In this document: positions 47,850-59,324 of the stretch, in pieces
Layout: the number at the start of each line of letters is the position of its first letter
Numbering within the stretch: position 1 is the stretch's first letter
NCBI RefSeq assembly: GCF_016808095.1
Contig: NC_068970.1
Coordinates: forward strand, 16,660,501-16,724,500
Length of the DNA stretch: 64,000 bases
Direction: 5' to 3'
Source: Vigna angularis
Taxonomy: Eukaryota > Streptophyta > Magnoliopsida > Fabales > Fabaceae
The notes under the pieces: model-generated
Database searches by the model: none
The model's input: the letters and a program-made list of their open reading frames with translations, nothing else
Told to the model about the DNA's origin: nothing
Program-made: the position numbers and the translations under genes

Positions 47850-48015
47850 GTGGTATTAGGCTTCGGTTCATACAACAACCAAGTTGAAACTCTTTCTGAT
47901 TTAAAAAAATGTTTAAAGACTACCTTTATAACCAAAACCGAAGTCTAATACACTTAAAATTAAATACTAATTTAAATTAGAAATGGTATTAGACTTTAAT
48001 TTTTATCAAAATTGA
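47850..48015. repeat. Inverted words typical of CACTA-like subterminal repeats
   Basis: GGTATTAGGCTTCGGTT (47,861) reads inversely to AACCGAAGTCTAATAC (47,936), and GGTATTAGACTTTAATTTT (47,986) is another copy. No element ends were found. Confidence 0.35.
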
Positions 48016-48420
48016 AGTTGAGAACCCTTAAAATTAAATAATATCAACACATATAATTTTGATGACAATTACATATATCAACACAACTCAAAATAATTGA
48101 GGAAGAAAATGAATCAAACAATTATAAATCTATGAACTAAAATACAAAACTTGGAGGGACAACCATGCAAGATTTCTTTACTTTAGATATTATCCGTTTT
48201 GTACTAAGCCCTTACGGATTTATTTTTGGTACCACTCCAAAAAACCTCTTACTAAGGAATATATCTTATGTGTATATAAACTCATGTGTATTTTATATTT
48301 TATCTGATGTGGGACTTTGTTTGTACCCAACATAAAGTTCATAACATTGAGATTTTTATCAATTTATTACTTGTCTAATATGGTTGGAGGGAGACTTATG
48401 GAAGGAGTAAAATCACACAA

Positions 48421-50234
48421 TGTAAGACCCATGAAAAATATCTATAATAGTAAATTTTAGCATTTTATTAGTAATAATAATTTTAATGGATAGAAAATAT
48501 AATTAAATAGAAAATTATGGTAGAAAAATTAAAATTTTTGATATAAAATTATAGTAATTCTAGAAGGAGAGTTTCAAATTTTTGATAACTTATTTAGGAT
48601 TTTTTTTAGAAAATTGAATAGTAAAAAGTGAATAGTGAATAGTAAAAAAAAATTGAAAGGATAAGAATTCCTACGTAGCATGGAAGGAGTTAGGATCAGA
48701 TTTGATCAAGTTGATGATTAAAATATTATTTTTAAAATAATATTAAAATAATAAATAATATTAAAAATTAATGAATAGTAAATTTTTTTTACCTATAAAT
48801 AGCCATGGGAGGGAAGGGTATTCTGCACCAAGAAGAACAAGAATCAAGTGAGAGCTTGAGAAATAAAGAAGAAAGAGTTAGAGAGAAATTTTTAGTTGCA
48901 AGAAGAGTAGAGGTTCTGAAGAGTTTTCGGGGAAACAAATTCGGAGCAAGAGAAGTCTGGAATAGAGGTAGGGAAGCTAACCTTTCTAAGCTTTTATATT
49001 CTGATTTAGTATTGTTTATTAGTATGTATGTCTTGAAATTATGTGTGAATATTGTTAATGCTTACTGTATATTTATTTATATTGAATTTCTGTGTTAATA
49101 TTATGTGTTGTTATTTTGAATCTGTAAATAAGAAATTTGTTAAAACTAGTTGAGGAACACTTTGGCTAAGGAAAGACTTGGTACTTAAGTTGTCCATTGT
49201 GACGCACCTCTCTTTCCTGGAAGTCTACTCGACAAGCTTTTAACTTAAATCTTGTTGAACAGATTATGTACTGTTAAACTATTGAGCAATATACTTCGTT
49301 GGAATGAATTCATGTTATTGTGGTAGATACGAAATTATGAATTGTAATTGTGATGATTGTAATTTATTATATTGAATTTGAATTTATGCGTCTGAACATG
49401 ATATGAGTATTATGGGGAGATTTCGTAATGGTATAATATGAGTTGAGGAATGTGAGCATTGTATGAGTCTCGTGGAGAGATTTTGTAATGATGTGGTAAT
49501 TGTGTATATGTTGATGTTGAGGGTCTTGTAGTTGGAGGTTATCCTGATACTCTAATAATCATCCAATCTCAAGTAGAGAAGGATGAGTTATGTAGTGAGA
49601 GGGGCAGGAGGTCCTGGTTTATGTGCCGGTTTTGGACATAGTATTGAGGACTAACCTTGTGAATGGTATGAAGTATTTTTGGAACTGTATTTGTAAGAAG
49701 AAGCAGAAGTCATCACAAGTGCATAACCTCCCGTGACCGCTCATCAACGTATCATCCGGATGAGTGTCAAATTGGTATTGTGGAATGAGTGTCTATTGGG
49801 TATTGTGGTGTTTATTGGGTATTGTGGGACGAGTGTCTAATAGAAATTGTGGTATGATGGTATGAGGGTATATGACAAATATTATATGATGTTAGTATCA
49901 AAGCAATTATGCATGTTTTATAAATGATTTGTTGCATGTTAGCTCACCCTACTTGTTTGTGTTTGGGTATGTACGATGATCGTATAATTCTTTATACGGG
50001 AGTAGATGAAGAAATGTCGTCTGATCCAATACCAATGAAGAAAGAGATCGAAGAATAAGTTAGAAGAATTCGAATCATATTTATGAGTTTATAGTTGAAA
50101 TCTGAGTTTAAAACATGTATAGACATATATCAACTAGGAATTTTTATGTAGTGAGATTACGGGATGTTACTGTAAATGTAATGTTACAATATATAAATTA
50201 TGAATTATCCAGTGTGAGATATTGGGATGTTACA
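48421..50234 (+). repeat. Solo LTR of the same Ty3/gypsy family
   Basis: An LTR starting TGTAAGACCC and ending GATGTTACA, alignable end to end with 15824-17665 but with many substitutions and indels. No internal region adjoins it. Flanks are CACAA (48416-48420) and CACAG (50235-50239), a five-base duplication with one mismatch, as expected for an old insertion reduced by LTR-LTR recombination. The TATA box (CCTATAAATAGCC, about 48,792) and the hairpin block are kept; the 76-codon frame of the younger LTRs is broken. Confidence 0.9.
49139..49244 (+). other. Conserved LTR hairpin block in the solo LTR
   Basis: Nearly identical to 16581-16687 with very few changes over 106 bases, although the sequence on both sides has diverged clearly. 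The outer stem is preserved. Confidence 0.5.
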
Positions 50235-50239
50235 CACAG

Positions 50240-52901
50240 CAATATTATCCTTCATGGAAATCACAAATAGCTACCAATGATGCCCGAATTAAAAATAAGT
50301 TCATTGTTATACCTTAAAATAACGAATTATAATTATAAATCAACAAATTACACCTAATGCAATGCAAAGGACACATATATTTGTTTCCTATCTTCAAAAT
50401 CGTTGATGACATATGATTGAAAATTTTACATATTTTTCGGTCTCAGATTGTTGAGGAATCGAAACATAACTCCGGTTCCTTTGTAACTGAAGTCTATAAG
50501 TTTGGAAAATTTGTCAAAATTATCAATATCTTTTTATGTCTCATCTTCTTAAAAGTTAAAACATTTATAAAGTCAAAACTACGTGAGATTTAATCTACAC
50601 TAGTATCGAAGAAATTTCCTTGTCACAAATACTCTTTTTATTAACTTTTAAGAAAATAAAACCACAAGTTCTTGAGGTTTGGTAGAACAAAATGTTATTC
50701 TTTATTATCATCCAATTATCTATTAACACATCATTACATATTTAATTTTAAATATATATAATATTACTTAAAAAATATATGCTTAGATTACATATAAAAC
50801 GCAAAAGTTATACAGCCCTGTAGTGAAAAGAAAAATGGTAAAGACAAAAACATAATTATTTAGCAAGTTATTTTAGTGGTTTCTTAACTTGTTTGTCTAA
50901 CTTACCATTAAAAATTACCTTAGATAAATTGTTTACTTTGTAATCAAATATTGCATCTTTAAATGAAAAACTTAAACTAATAAAAATTATAAGTATCCAT
51001 TCCTTACAATATATTTATATTCATGAAAACATGTTTTTATGTCATTTATATTAGTTTAACAATTATTTTGTCAAACATTTAACACAACACTGTACTTAAC
51101 AGTTTTCAAATAAAAAATACCATTAACTTTTTTTTTTCAAATTTTTACAAAGCTCTATCCTTTTTGTAAGAAGCCATATATAGTCCCCTATCCTACTCCG
51201 AGATAAAAAAAATTCCCTTAATGATTGGATTCAATCAAATTACATAATTAAGAAATCATTCACATGTTCTTACACTTTATTAACTTGTCATAAATCCTCC
51301 CCTTAGCTTCCTATTCATGTCTACCAATATATATATACTGAGAGAGAGAGAGAGAAAGAGTTGTTTGACATGTTCACATGCCCATAGTAAGAAAATTGGT
51401 TCTTTTTCATGGTGAACTCCATTGTTCAGCAAAAGTTTATGTTACATTATTTTAGGTTATCAGTTAATGAAAGGTGTAACTAACCTGCGAGTGAGAGACG
51501 AAGGTTCTCGTGAATCTGTTATTCCCCACCAACTTGCTCATCAAATTGACATAGAATATGATTAAATGTATGCTTTCACAGTTCAAAACTCAACTGTTTA
51601 TCTTCTTCACATATAGTGCGCTGGCCCTACCTCATCCATGCTCTCATCAATCCCTCCCTCACATTCCATCTTTCACTTTGTCATAGTCAATTTTCGGTTT
51701 TTTTATGCAGAGGTTGTCAATTTCCTAACCTGTTTTTGCATGGGAGAGAAAATAATAATAAATAATAATAACAGCAGCAATGAAAATGATAGAGAAGACA
51801 ATATGGGCGACTGTGGCTTACCATAATGAATCCTAATCAGTTCACACTGTGGTTATTAGTTGCCTATTTGAGCTGAGCATGAATTAGATAAAATAACAAA
51901 TCTGGTTTTGTTTATTAGATCCTTCCTTGTTTTAAAAGAACCTTCCTCTTTTGTGGGGTCATTAGAAGATTTTGGCTCTGATTGTACCCTTGATTTGTAT
52001 GCATCCTTGCTTTTGGTTCCCTGTCGTCATCAGTTTTGGTATTTGCTGATGTATTAATTTCTTCACTTGTGGTACTGCTAAACCTGCACGTATAGTAGCA
52101 GTAGTAGTAACAGATTTAGGTATGCGCATTATTGTTCTAACAATAATAAACAAAGAACCATTTGGAATTTTCAATGGATTGGGCTAGATTTGCTGTTAGC
52201 TAGTTGCTTAATGGAATATGAAACATAATATAAAATACACAAAGGTTTACTCAGATATTTTTTTATGAATACTATTGGCCCAGAATTTGTATTTGTTTGT
52301 GCTGGCTCCATGATTTATCTTTCATATAGAAAGTATATTTATATTCATAATTATTTGAATATGGGGGAAAATACTGGTATGCAGAAGTGTTACAGCAAAA
52401 GTATAGTTAGCTGTTCTGTATGTATCTTCTCTTGAATGTGACGTTTGGTGTTATTTTGATTTTCTTTTAGGTATCTCCTGAAATTTCAATTAGTAAGTGT
52501 TTACCTTTTTTAGGACTTTCTTTTCTTGAGTTTTATTATGAGACAATTAAGAAGTGGTGTTAGGACCAGTATTATTATTGTTATTATTCTTTGTTTTCTT
52601 TTCTCCTTGTGCAAGTTGTGGTTGTGGATATCTAGCTATAATGCTATATGGTCACGCATTTTCTGTCTTTTTCTTTTTGGCTCTATAGGGAACTCTCTTC
52701 TATTGAGCACTCAAAAAACTCCAACTTTGTTTTGTTAATTCCTACAATCTGAGAAGTCCTCTTATTTAAATGTTGGCTGCAAAATAGTGGCTAAAGCATG
52801 TCAGTGACTGTTTCCATATTTAAGAGCCAGGCTCTGAAAATCTTGCACACTACACAAAACAAGTGCTTGTTGGTTCAGTTATAGTACTTTGACCCGAGGC
52901 A
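50240..52901. other. Intergenic DNA and leader region of the 5-phosphatase gene
   Basis: AT-rich to about 51,300, then a GA tract (51,340-51,360). A more balanced, CT-rich region around 51,600-51,760 may be the first leader exon. A T-rich stretch up to 52,860 looks like leader intron. The transcription start and leader splice sites are not certain. Short frames here (51,638-51,826 and 52,526-52,738) are not protein-like. Confidence 0.45.
51340..51360. repeat. GA-repeat tract near the phosphatase promoter
   Basis: GAGAGAGA run; such tracts near plant promoters can bind BPC/GAGA factors, but that role is inferred. Confidence 0.6.
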
Positions 52902-55900
52902 ATGAAAACAAGGAGAGGAAGACGCTCAGAGGTAAGCTTCAATGTGCCTCTCACTGCTGTTTAAGGATAAATATGTTTCTTAGAAACTGCTAACTTTGTC
53001 TCATTGCGGCAGGCCTTTTGGCCCTCCCTTGTCATGAAGAAATGGTTAAACATAAAGCCAAAGGTGTATGATTTTAGTGAGGATGAAGTGGACACTGAAA
53101 CTGAGAGTGAAGATGATGGTATGCTTTTGACTATACTATATTCCTTTTTTCTGTTTAGCTTAATCTTCTTCGCTTTTCATTTTTGTTTCCCTTCTTTGTT
53201 CTTTCAATTTCATTCAGTTTGCTCTCTTAAAGACTCGAGAATGGGTGTGCGTGAAGATAATCCACTTAAAACACCATTCATATTCCCAAGTGAAACATCA
53301 GGCAATACTTTATTCCTTTACATTACTATGGTGCTTTAAAGAAGAATATGTGCTCTCAGCTTTAACACACCTTCTGTCATTTCTTGCTCTGGTTGCAAAA
53401 TCAGTTATAGGAGCGGTTGTTTTCAAATCTAGAATCTAAACACAGTATTTTTGGAAGGAGGATACAGAAAACATTTGTTCTCAACTATGTAAAATAAACA
53501 TGCAGGTTACAAATTACATATAGATAGATGTTTTATCTTTATAGTGAAAGCATGCATCAGAAAAAGCAAAAGGAAATCTGAACCAAATTCCAACTGTGTT
53601 ACTACCAACAAAGTATATGAGATCAATGTTTTTTTAAGCCAGCTAGACTAATTTTGCAAACTTCAAATGATTGACTGTTCTCTACACCATATTGAGTTGA
53701 AAGTGTTAAAATCCCCATCGTGCGTGATTTGATTTTGTAATTCAGATGCGTCTTGTAAGGGCTATAAGGCCAGGCATAGAAGAGGGAAATCAGAAACTCT
53801 CCGTGTTCAATACATAAATACAAAGGAAGTGAGGTCTGGTGTTAATCAAGTTATGTATGTATAACTAATTTAATGATATTAATGAAAGGAATGATAAATC
53901 CGTTATTTTGCAGGGTAACAATTGGCACATGGAATGTTGCTGGAAGACTTCCATGTAAGGATCTTGAAATTGAGGACTGGCTTTGCACCAATGAGCCAGC
54001 AGATATTTACATTATTGGGTAAGTAGTTTCTCCAGTTGCCTAATGCTTTGATATATCTACCGTGTCCTATGTTTTCTTCTCCAACATATTGACAAATATT
54101 TGGATCATTCACCAGATTTTAGATAGAACTATTTAGATTTTTTCTTTTCTTTCGATAAATTTCATGGAGTTTCTCTTTTGTTAAGTACACTAATGTCACT
54201 TGTTTCCTCCTATATATGTGTTCTATCTGTTTTATTTGAGCGTGATCTGCTGAACTTTTGTATTGATTAGTCTATAAAAAAGATTAATTGATGCAATATG
54301 AGATTCATTGCAATACCCTGCCTTTCCTACGACAATAGCCAAGTGATCTGATTGACCAAAAGTTAAGTGTTTTTAGATGGAAACGCCTGTTCATCTCCAA
54401 AACATTGACTGCTTTTAGCAATAAATGAAAGATATCATGTTCTTATAAAGCAATACCTTTTGGTTAAATTTAAGTTCATTCCCAGACCCTAAAATATTCA
54501 CCTAGGTTTGTATTTACCTCAGATTTTAAGTGAGATGCTAATATATTGTTTATGAAATGGTTGTCAGATGGCCTTTCCATTTTTGAAATCCAACGATGAG
54601 TTTAATTCACGTAACGTAAGGTGAAGAGTGATGGAACAAGATCCGGGTGGAAGCAGCTAATTTTAAAAATATAAACAATAAATATTCTTCTGTTATAAAC
54701 AATAAACTTCATTCATAATTTTGTAGTTTTTGAATAAATTAAATAATAAAAAGGTTTCTATTAAAAAGTATCTTAGTAGTACTCTTGGCAGAAATTTCGA
54801 TGACCCTGTAAAAGTGGTCTTCTGATAGCTTCTGTGTGATTGATTTTCAACAGTTTCCAAGAGGTAGTCCCCTTGAATGCTGGAAATGTTCTTGGGGCAG
54901 AGGATAATACACCCATCAGGAATTGGGAAGCAATCATTAGAAGAACTCTGAACAAATCTTCTCAACCTGAAAGCAAGCCAAAAAGCTACAGTGCCCCTCC
55001 GTCTCCAGTTCTAAGAGCTTCTGCTTCTGCAGATGTTCTACCAGACAGTATAGATGTTAATCTACTAGACACAATGAATGAGGAGTACATGGGAAGATTT
55101 AACAATGTTGAGCTAGAAAAAGAGGAAGTGAAAAGCATAATTGGTAAAGGAAGGAATTTACAGTTGAGGAAAATCAACGACATTGATCCTCTAGATACAA
55201 TCCCACCCACTGATTCCAGTTCAAAATTGCGCAGAGTGTGCAGCTCAGACAGAATTGCCTTTAACCGGACAGAGAATGCTTCAAAATATGGGAGTGTAAT
55301 GAAACGGACACACCATAGTTCGGGAAATTTGGGCTTGTTATGGAAAGAACAGCAAGTGATGCCTGAGGAAGTAATCGATAGCCTTGACGAGTTATCTGAC
55401 ATGTTATCTGATGAGGAAGACGATGCTTTTCTTGAATTGCCAAATGACAACGAAGATAATGGAATAGGTGCCGTGAAATCACATCGTAAGTATGTCCGAA
55501 TCGTCAGCAAGCAGATGGTGGGAATATACGTATCTATTTGGGTGCAGAGGAGGTTAAGAAAGCACATTAAAAACTTGAAAGTTTCTCCAGTTGGAGTTGG
55601 TCTCATGGGCTACATGGGAAACAAGGTAATGGAGTTATGCATGTTTTTCTAAATGAATTTCACATCATTATTACATAACAATCTCACTGCACCAAGTATG
55701 TACACTGATCACATTGCACCTCTGCCCACATAAGACTACAAAGGTGAGAAAAGTGCCTCATTTGTTCACCTGTGTCGCAGTTTTTTATGAGTAAAAAGCA
55801 GTTCCCACCGTGTTATGTTGTTGTGTTGCAATGTGATCGGTGGCAAGCTATAGGCATTGTTATGCGTAGAGCACAAGAAAACTCAACTCACGGGAACATT

Positions 55901-57167
55901 TACTGTTAGAACAACTTCACTTAACCTTTTTGAATGTGAGTGATAACAAACGATGTCTGATGCAGGGGTCTGTTTCAGTTAGTATGTCTCTCTTTCAGTC
56001 ACGTTTGTGCTTTGTTTGTTCGCATTTGACTTCTGGACAGAAGGATGGTGCAGAAATAAGACGAAACTCGGATGTTCTTGAAATTCTTCGCCGCACTTGT
56101 TTCTCCTCTGCCATTGATACAGATCAGCCACAAACAATCCCATCTCACGAGTAAGTTTTACTTTACCTTGAAAATTGTCCTTTACACAGACAATAAAAAT
56201 GCTGCTAGAAAGGTTTATGATAATTAAAAGCTGAACAATTTGACAAACAATATTTTGTTTAATTTTAAGCTGGATATATTTATAAAATTCAATATCAACA
56301 AAAATAAAAATAAAAAAACAGTTTGATTGGAAATTGCTACAGTGAAATGTCGAAACTTATAGCCAAAGATGAGTATTTGCCTGAAACGGTGACATATATG
56401 CAATATATTTAGTGATGTTGTTACGAACATCTTGGATTCATTAGTGGGTTTGTCCATGCCAACAGTCAAATTTTCTGGTTTGGGGATTTAAATTATCGTA
56501 TCAATACCTTGGATGAGGAGGTTCGAAAGCTGGTAGCCTTAAGGAAATGGGATGAACTGATGAATTACGATCAGGTGAGAATTGTGAAACAACTAGACTA
56601 TAAATTTGCATCCTACAAAATCCAGACATAGAGATGCAAAAGTAATTTGTTAGCACCCAACTTGATTCATTTGCATATTTCCGCATGATAATTTATCAAG
56701 TAGAGTTTCTAATTACTTCAATTGAATTGCAGTTAACTAATGAATTACGCAGTGGGCATGTTTTCGATGGATGGAAAGAAGGGCTGATAAACTTTCCACC
56801 AACTTACAAGTATGAATTTAATTCTGACATATATATTGGGGAGAACCCAAAAGAAGGGGAAAAGAAGAGATCCCCAGCATGGTAAATGAAAACGTTTGAA
56901 TATCTTGTCTGTTTTTTGATTATTAGAATAAGGTAAATCCAGTATTTGACCCTTAGTAAAATTATGTACAGGTGCGATCGTATACTATGGTTGGGCAAAG
57001 GAATAAAGCAACTTGAATATAAGCGCACAGAAAATAAACTCTCAGATCATCGACCAGTTAGTTCAATATTCTCCATTGATGTTGAAGTACAGCGAGTCCT
57101 GAATTTCACAAGCGCAGCAGTACACCCTGAAGTTTTCCTTAAAGAAGATGGAGAATGGACATACTAG
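52902..57167 (+). CDS. Type I inositol polyphosphate 5-phosphatase
   Basis: Nine coding exons: 52902-52931, 53013-53118, 53746-53833, 53914-54018, 54854-55625, 55966-56150, 56466-56574, 56733-56881, 56972-57167. All are GT-AG and in phase; total 1,740 nt (579 aa). The N-terminus is [20 protein letters not shown] with an acidic stretch. The catalytic domain opens with GTWNVAG (79-85), then FQEVVP with the metal-binding Glu113. The signatures WFGDLNYR (433-440) and PAWCDRILW (513-521) and a final SDHRPV (539-544) are all intact. A Ser/acidic insert (about 135-290), typical of plant type I enzymes, splits the domain within exon 5. The family removes the 5-phosphate of inositol phosphates or phosphoinositides, damping Ins(1,4,5)P3/Ca2+ and lipid signalling. 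Substrate choice cannot be read from the sequence, and I cannot tell which Arabidopsis member it matches. The start has clear support from the conserved first exon. Confidence 0.95.
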
Positions 57168-57600
57168 ATATTCACCAAAATTTGGATATAAACCACTAAT
57201 TAACGGTAAATTTAGACTTTCGTTTTCTTTCTCTTTCATAATCTGAAAACTTCGTAAACTAAATTTGCAAAATTATTATTTATTGATATCACTAACTGTA
57301 CTCCACAGATGGAAGAATACGTAGACAAAGAAAAACAAATGTACATAGGCACACTTTTAGGAAACAGAGCTACTCTCGTGTTTTGTTTCGAAAAGTGTAA
57401 CAAGTTTCTTTATTCCTTTCTCTGTACAATATTGATCTCCAAGTATCGTGTGTTTTGTTTTGGATAGTGTAAAACTTCTCTGTACAATTTTGATCTCCAT
57501 TGGATAGTGTAAAAGTTTCTTTATTCCTTCTGTACAATTTTGATCTCCAAATATCGTAATACAAGTAGATACCCAGTTTTCTTCCTCGAATTCCTCTCCG
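57168..57600 (+). other. 3' region of the 5-phosphatase gene with imperfect tandem repeats
   Basis: After the TAG stop. Between about 57,393 and 57,560 three imperfect copies of a roughly 60-bp unit occur, each containing TTCTGTACAATTTTGATCTCC or a close variant and a TTTCTTTATTCC word. Their role is unknown; they may lie in the 3' untranslated region. Confidence 0.55.
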
Positions 57601-57713
57601 AAAATACCAAATAATCTACAAAGAAAAGTGAGTTCATACGTAAAGAGAGTTATCATTATTCAAACAAAGATATAAAGGCATAATAATCAATCACGTTAAG
57701 AGGTTACAAAATA

Positions 57714-57797
57714 GAGCATCAGTTCTCCAAGGTGATAGCATCAATGAAAATTTCAGACGCAAATTACCCATTTAACGATGAGATTCATCACATGCCC
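57714..57797 (-). ncRNA. U16: Box C/D snoRNA with a U16-type guide
   Basis: 84 nt read on the minus strand. Box C GTGATGA (complement at 57785-57790) and box D CTGA (57719-57722) are flanked by a terminal stem GGGCA:TGCTC with one G-U pair. Internal box D' CTGA (57753-57756) and C'-like TTGATGC are present. The 13 bases upstream of D' (TGGGTAATTTGCG) are complementary to the CGCAAATTACCCA stretch of 18S rRNA as I recall it. By the D+5 rule this directs 2'-O-methylation at the AAA of that site, the target class of snoRNA U16. A second possible guide before D (TCACCTTGGAG) could pair with a CTCCAAGGTGA stretch of 25S rRNA. It would act in the nucleolus with fibrillarin. It is the last member of a three-snoRNA cluster. 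Confidence 0.82.
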
Positions 57798-57926
57798 ATT
57801 TCCAATTTCCATTTTGAAAAGCAGCCAAAATAAAAACACTCAAATTCATACAGCGCAACAAAAATAAAACCTAAAAAAAATAAAGACATAAAAAACGTAT
57901 AGAATATTGAAAAAGGGAATGAAGAC

Positions 57927-58012
57927 AGCGATCAGAACCTGTCGGGATTCATATAAACATCACGCAGTATCAGCGGATTGACAGACGAATGAATTGCTAT
58001 CATCACTTCGCT
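57927..58012 (-). ncRNA. U33: Box C/D snoRNA with a U33-type guide
   Basis: 86 nt on the minus strand. A perfect terminal stem AGCGA:TCGCT encloses box C GTGATGA (58000-58005) and box D CTGA (57932-57935). Internal D' CTGA (57970-57973) and C' GTGATGT are present. The 12 bases GTCTGTCAATCC just before D' are complementary to GGATTGACAGAC of plant 18S rRNA. The fifth base from D' faces the first U of GGAUU, the site methylated by yeast snR55 and human U33. A second guide candidate (AATCCCGACAGG before D) has no target I recognise. It lies in the middle of the cluster, about 130 bases downstream of the first snoRNA. Confidence 0.85.
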
Positions 58013-58130
58013 TACCTTTTTCCCTTCAGACTAAACTAGTACTAATCAACTAATTACAGAAGAAATTTAACCCATATACCATTGACAAACAATTAAACAG
58101 TAAGGCAAATTAATTTAAAAGGTCGAATGT

Positions 58131-58225
58131 TGAGCTCAGAACTTCCTAGAGGATAATTGCGCCGTCATCGACGAACACAAAAAGAGTGTCGCCTCTAGCA
58201 CTGTTACATCTTCATCACAGACTCA
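58131..58225 (-). ncRNA. Box C/D snoRNA, first in the cluster, target unknown
   Basis: 95 nt on the minus strand. Box C GTGATGAA (58212-58217) and box D CTGA (58136-58139), with a short outer pairing TGAG:CTCA extended by ATG:CAT. An internal C'-like CGATGACG is present. The interior can fold on itself: GCTAGAGG pairs with CCTCTAG, and GACAC with GTGTT around a T-run, which is unusual for a simple guide. The bases before D (TCCTCTAGGAAG) match no rRNA site I can name. Its position and orientation in a cluster with two clear guides support it. Confidence 0.6.
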
Positions 58226-58439
58226 GCATTTTACGACATACATAAGAAAATGGCAGAATAATTTTTACGAGAAAAGAACACCACAGTATACGGGAACGGA
58301 ACTGTTTAAAACACAACGAAATGTATCAAGATGAAAAAGAAGAACGAAATAGCACGAAAATCACACAGAAAACGAGAACGGAAGCGAAACTGTAATTCGT
58401 CACAGCAGTGAGATCTTCTGGAAGATAAAATGAAATTGG

Positions 58440-58560
58440 CGATGATTTATAGATGCAATTTAGGGTTTTATCATTTTAGAACCGACTAGGGTTCCGCACT
58501 GCTAGATGGCCCGGTTGGGTCAGGTAGATTTGCTGGCTCTTTCTAGGCCCATAAGTATTA
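58440..58560 (-). promoter_or_regulatory. Promoter of the snoRNA cluster (TATA, telo-box, GGCCCA elements)
   Basis: On the minus strand, going towards the cluster, there is a GGGCCTAG element (about 58,545-58,552) and a GGGCCAT (about 58,503-58,509). A partial AACCCTA (58,487-58,493), a full telo-box AAACCCTAA (58,460-58,468) and TATAAAT (58,444-58,450) follow. Telo-box plus GGCCCA/site II elements are typical of plant ribosomal-protein and snoRNA promoters. A start near 58,415-58,420 would place the first snoRNA about 190 bases downstream. Confidence 0.65.
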
Positions 58561-58910
58561 AATACAAAACTTTTACTTTCTGGATACCCTAAAGTTCTTT
58601 GCCCACCCCCACAAACTTTCGAAATAATCACTTTACATTCGTGGGAAAAGTGACTTCTGAATAACATATTTCGTAAGTATTTACAAATTTTTTAAGACTT
58701 TCGAAACATAATTTTTGAAATGTATAAAATTTGTTCTGGAATAAATTCTCCAAAATGGAATTTTCGAAAAAAACTCTTAGGAACTCATAACATATCTTCT
58801 GAAATGTGTTTTCCGGAATACATATATGAAATGTATTTCTAAAAAATCATTCAACAACACGGAATATGTTTCGGGAAAAAAAATTTCACAAATGAATTAT
58901 TTTTAGCATT
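58560..58910. repeat. Second copy of the TTTTGGAATAA-type repeat
   Basis: Contains AAAGTTCTTTGCCCACCCCC, GAAATAATCACTTTA and repeated TTCTGGAATAAATT/TTCCGGAATAC words, similar in content and order to 5,930-6,170. Ends were not fixed. Confidence 0.35.
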
Positions 58911-59074
58911 TTTTTTCTCTCGTTCTCTTTCTCTTATTATTTCTTTGTAACAAATAGTTAGAAATAATAAAGGGTCGGATCAAATACAAATAATGTGTAT
59001 TAATAACTTGACTATAAAAAATTATACTCATTATCCATTTGTTACCTGATACCCGCATAAATTATATTCAGAGT
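58911..59074. other. Short AT-rich spacer
   Basis: Nothing recognised. Confidence 0.5.
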
Positions 59075-59324
59075 TTTAAGATTTGTGTGCTAGAACTCTT
59101 AATGTTTGTGAAAAATGGGGTTTTAAAAAATTTAGTGTGGATATAGCGAAAACTTTCACTGAGTGTGTTAAGTGATTAAGTGTTGCTACTCTTGTTAGGA
59201 AAAATGTTCATCCTTTATGTCAAAGGATGTGTTGTTCATTATTTGTGTGTCAAAGAAGGTGTTTTCTAATCTTAACTTTGTTCTCTACGATTATAAGTTG
59301 TTGGTTAGTTTTAGTGATTGGTTA
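59075..59324 (+). repeat. Fragment of an older copia LTR
   Basis: Words such as TTTAGTGTGG, AAAACTTTCACTGAGTGTGT, GATGTGTTGTTCATTATTTG and GATTATAAGTTG occur in the same order as in the degenerate LTR at about 10,015-10,240. It is interrupted by the younger rearranged element at 59,325. Confidence 0.45.

Larger units (their letters stand above)
41781..48415. other. Long AT-rich intergenic region
   Basis: No supported gene in about 6.6 kb. Open frames here (for example 43,559-43,876 and 42,372-42,614) have A/T-driven composition (Ile, Lys, Tyr, Phe, Leu). A TTGG tetranucleotide run is at about 42,460-42,487. A faint TRIM-like trace is near 43,990, and inverted AACCGAAGTCTAATA words are at 47,850-48,015. 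Slightly less AT-rich patches at 44,640-44,900 and 47,200-47,460 show no recognisable coding. Confidence 0.5.

Noticed and set aside
48805..49098. 97-codon frame in the solo LTR
   Set aside because: Chance frame within LTR sequence; not open in the related younger LTRs.
54986..55606. 206-codon minus-strand frame opposite the phosphatase
   Set aside because: Antisense shadow of exon 5; the plus-strand exon has conserved motifs and splice sites in phase.
58476..58667. 63-codon minus-strand frame over the snoRNA promoter
   Set aside because: Overlaps telo-box and GGCCCA elements and lacks protein-like features.
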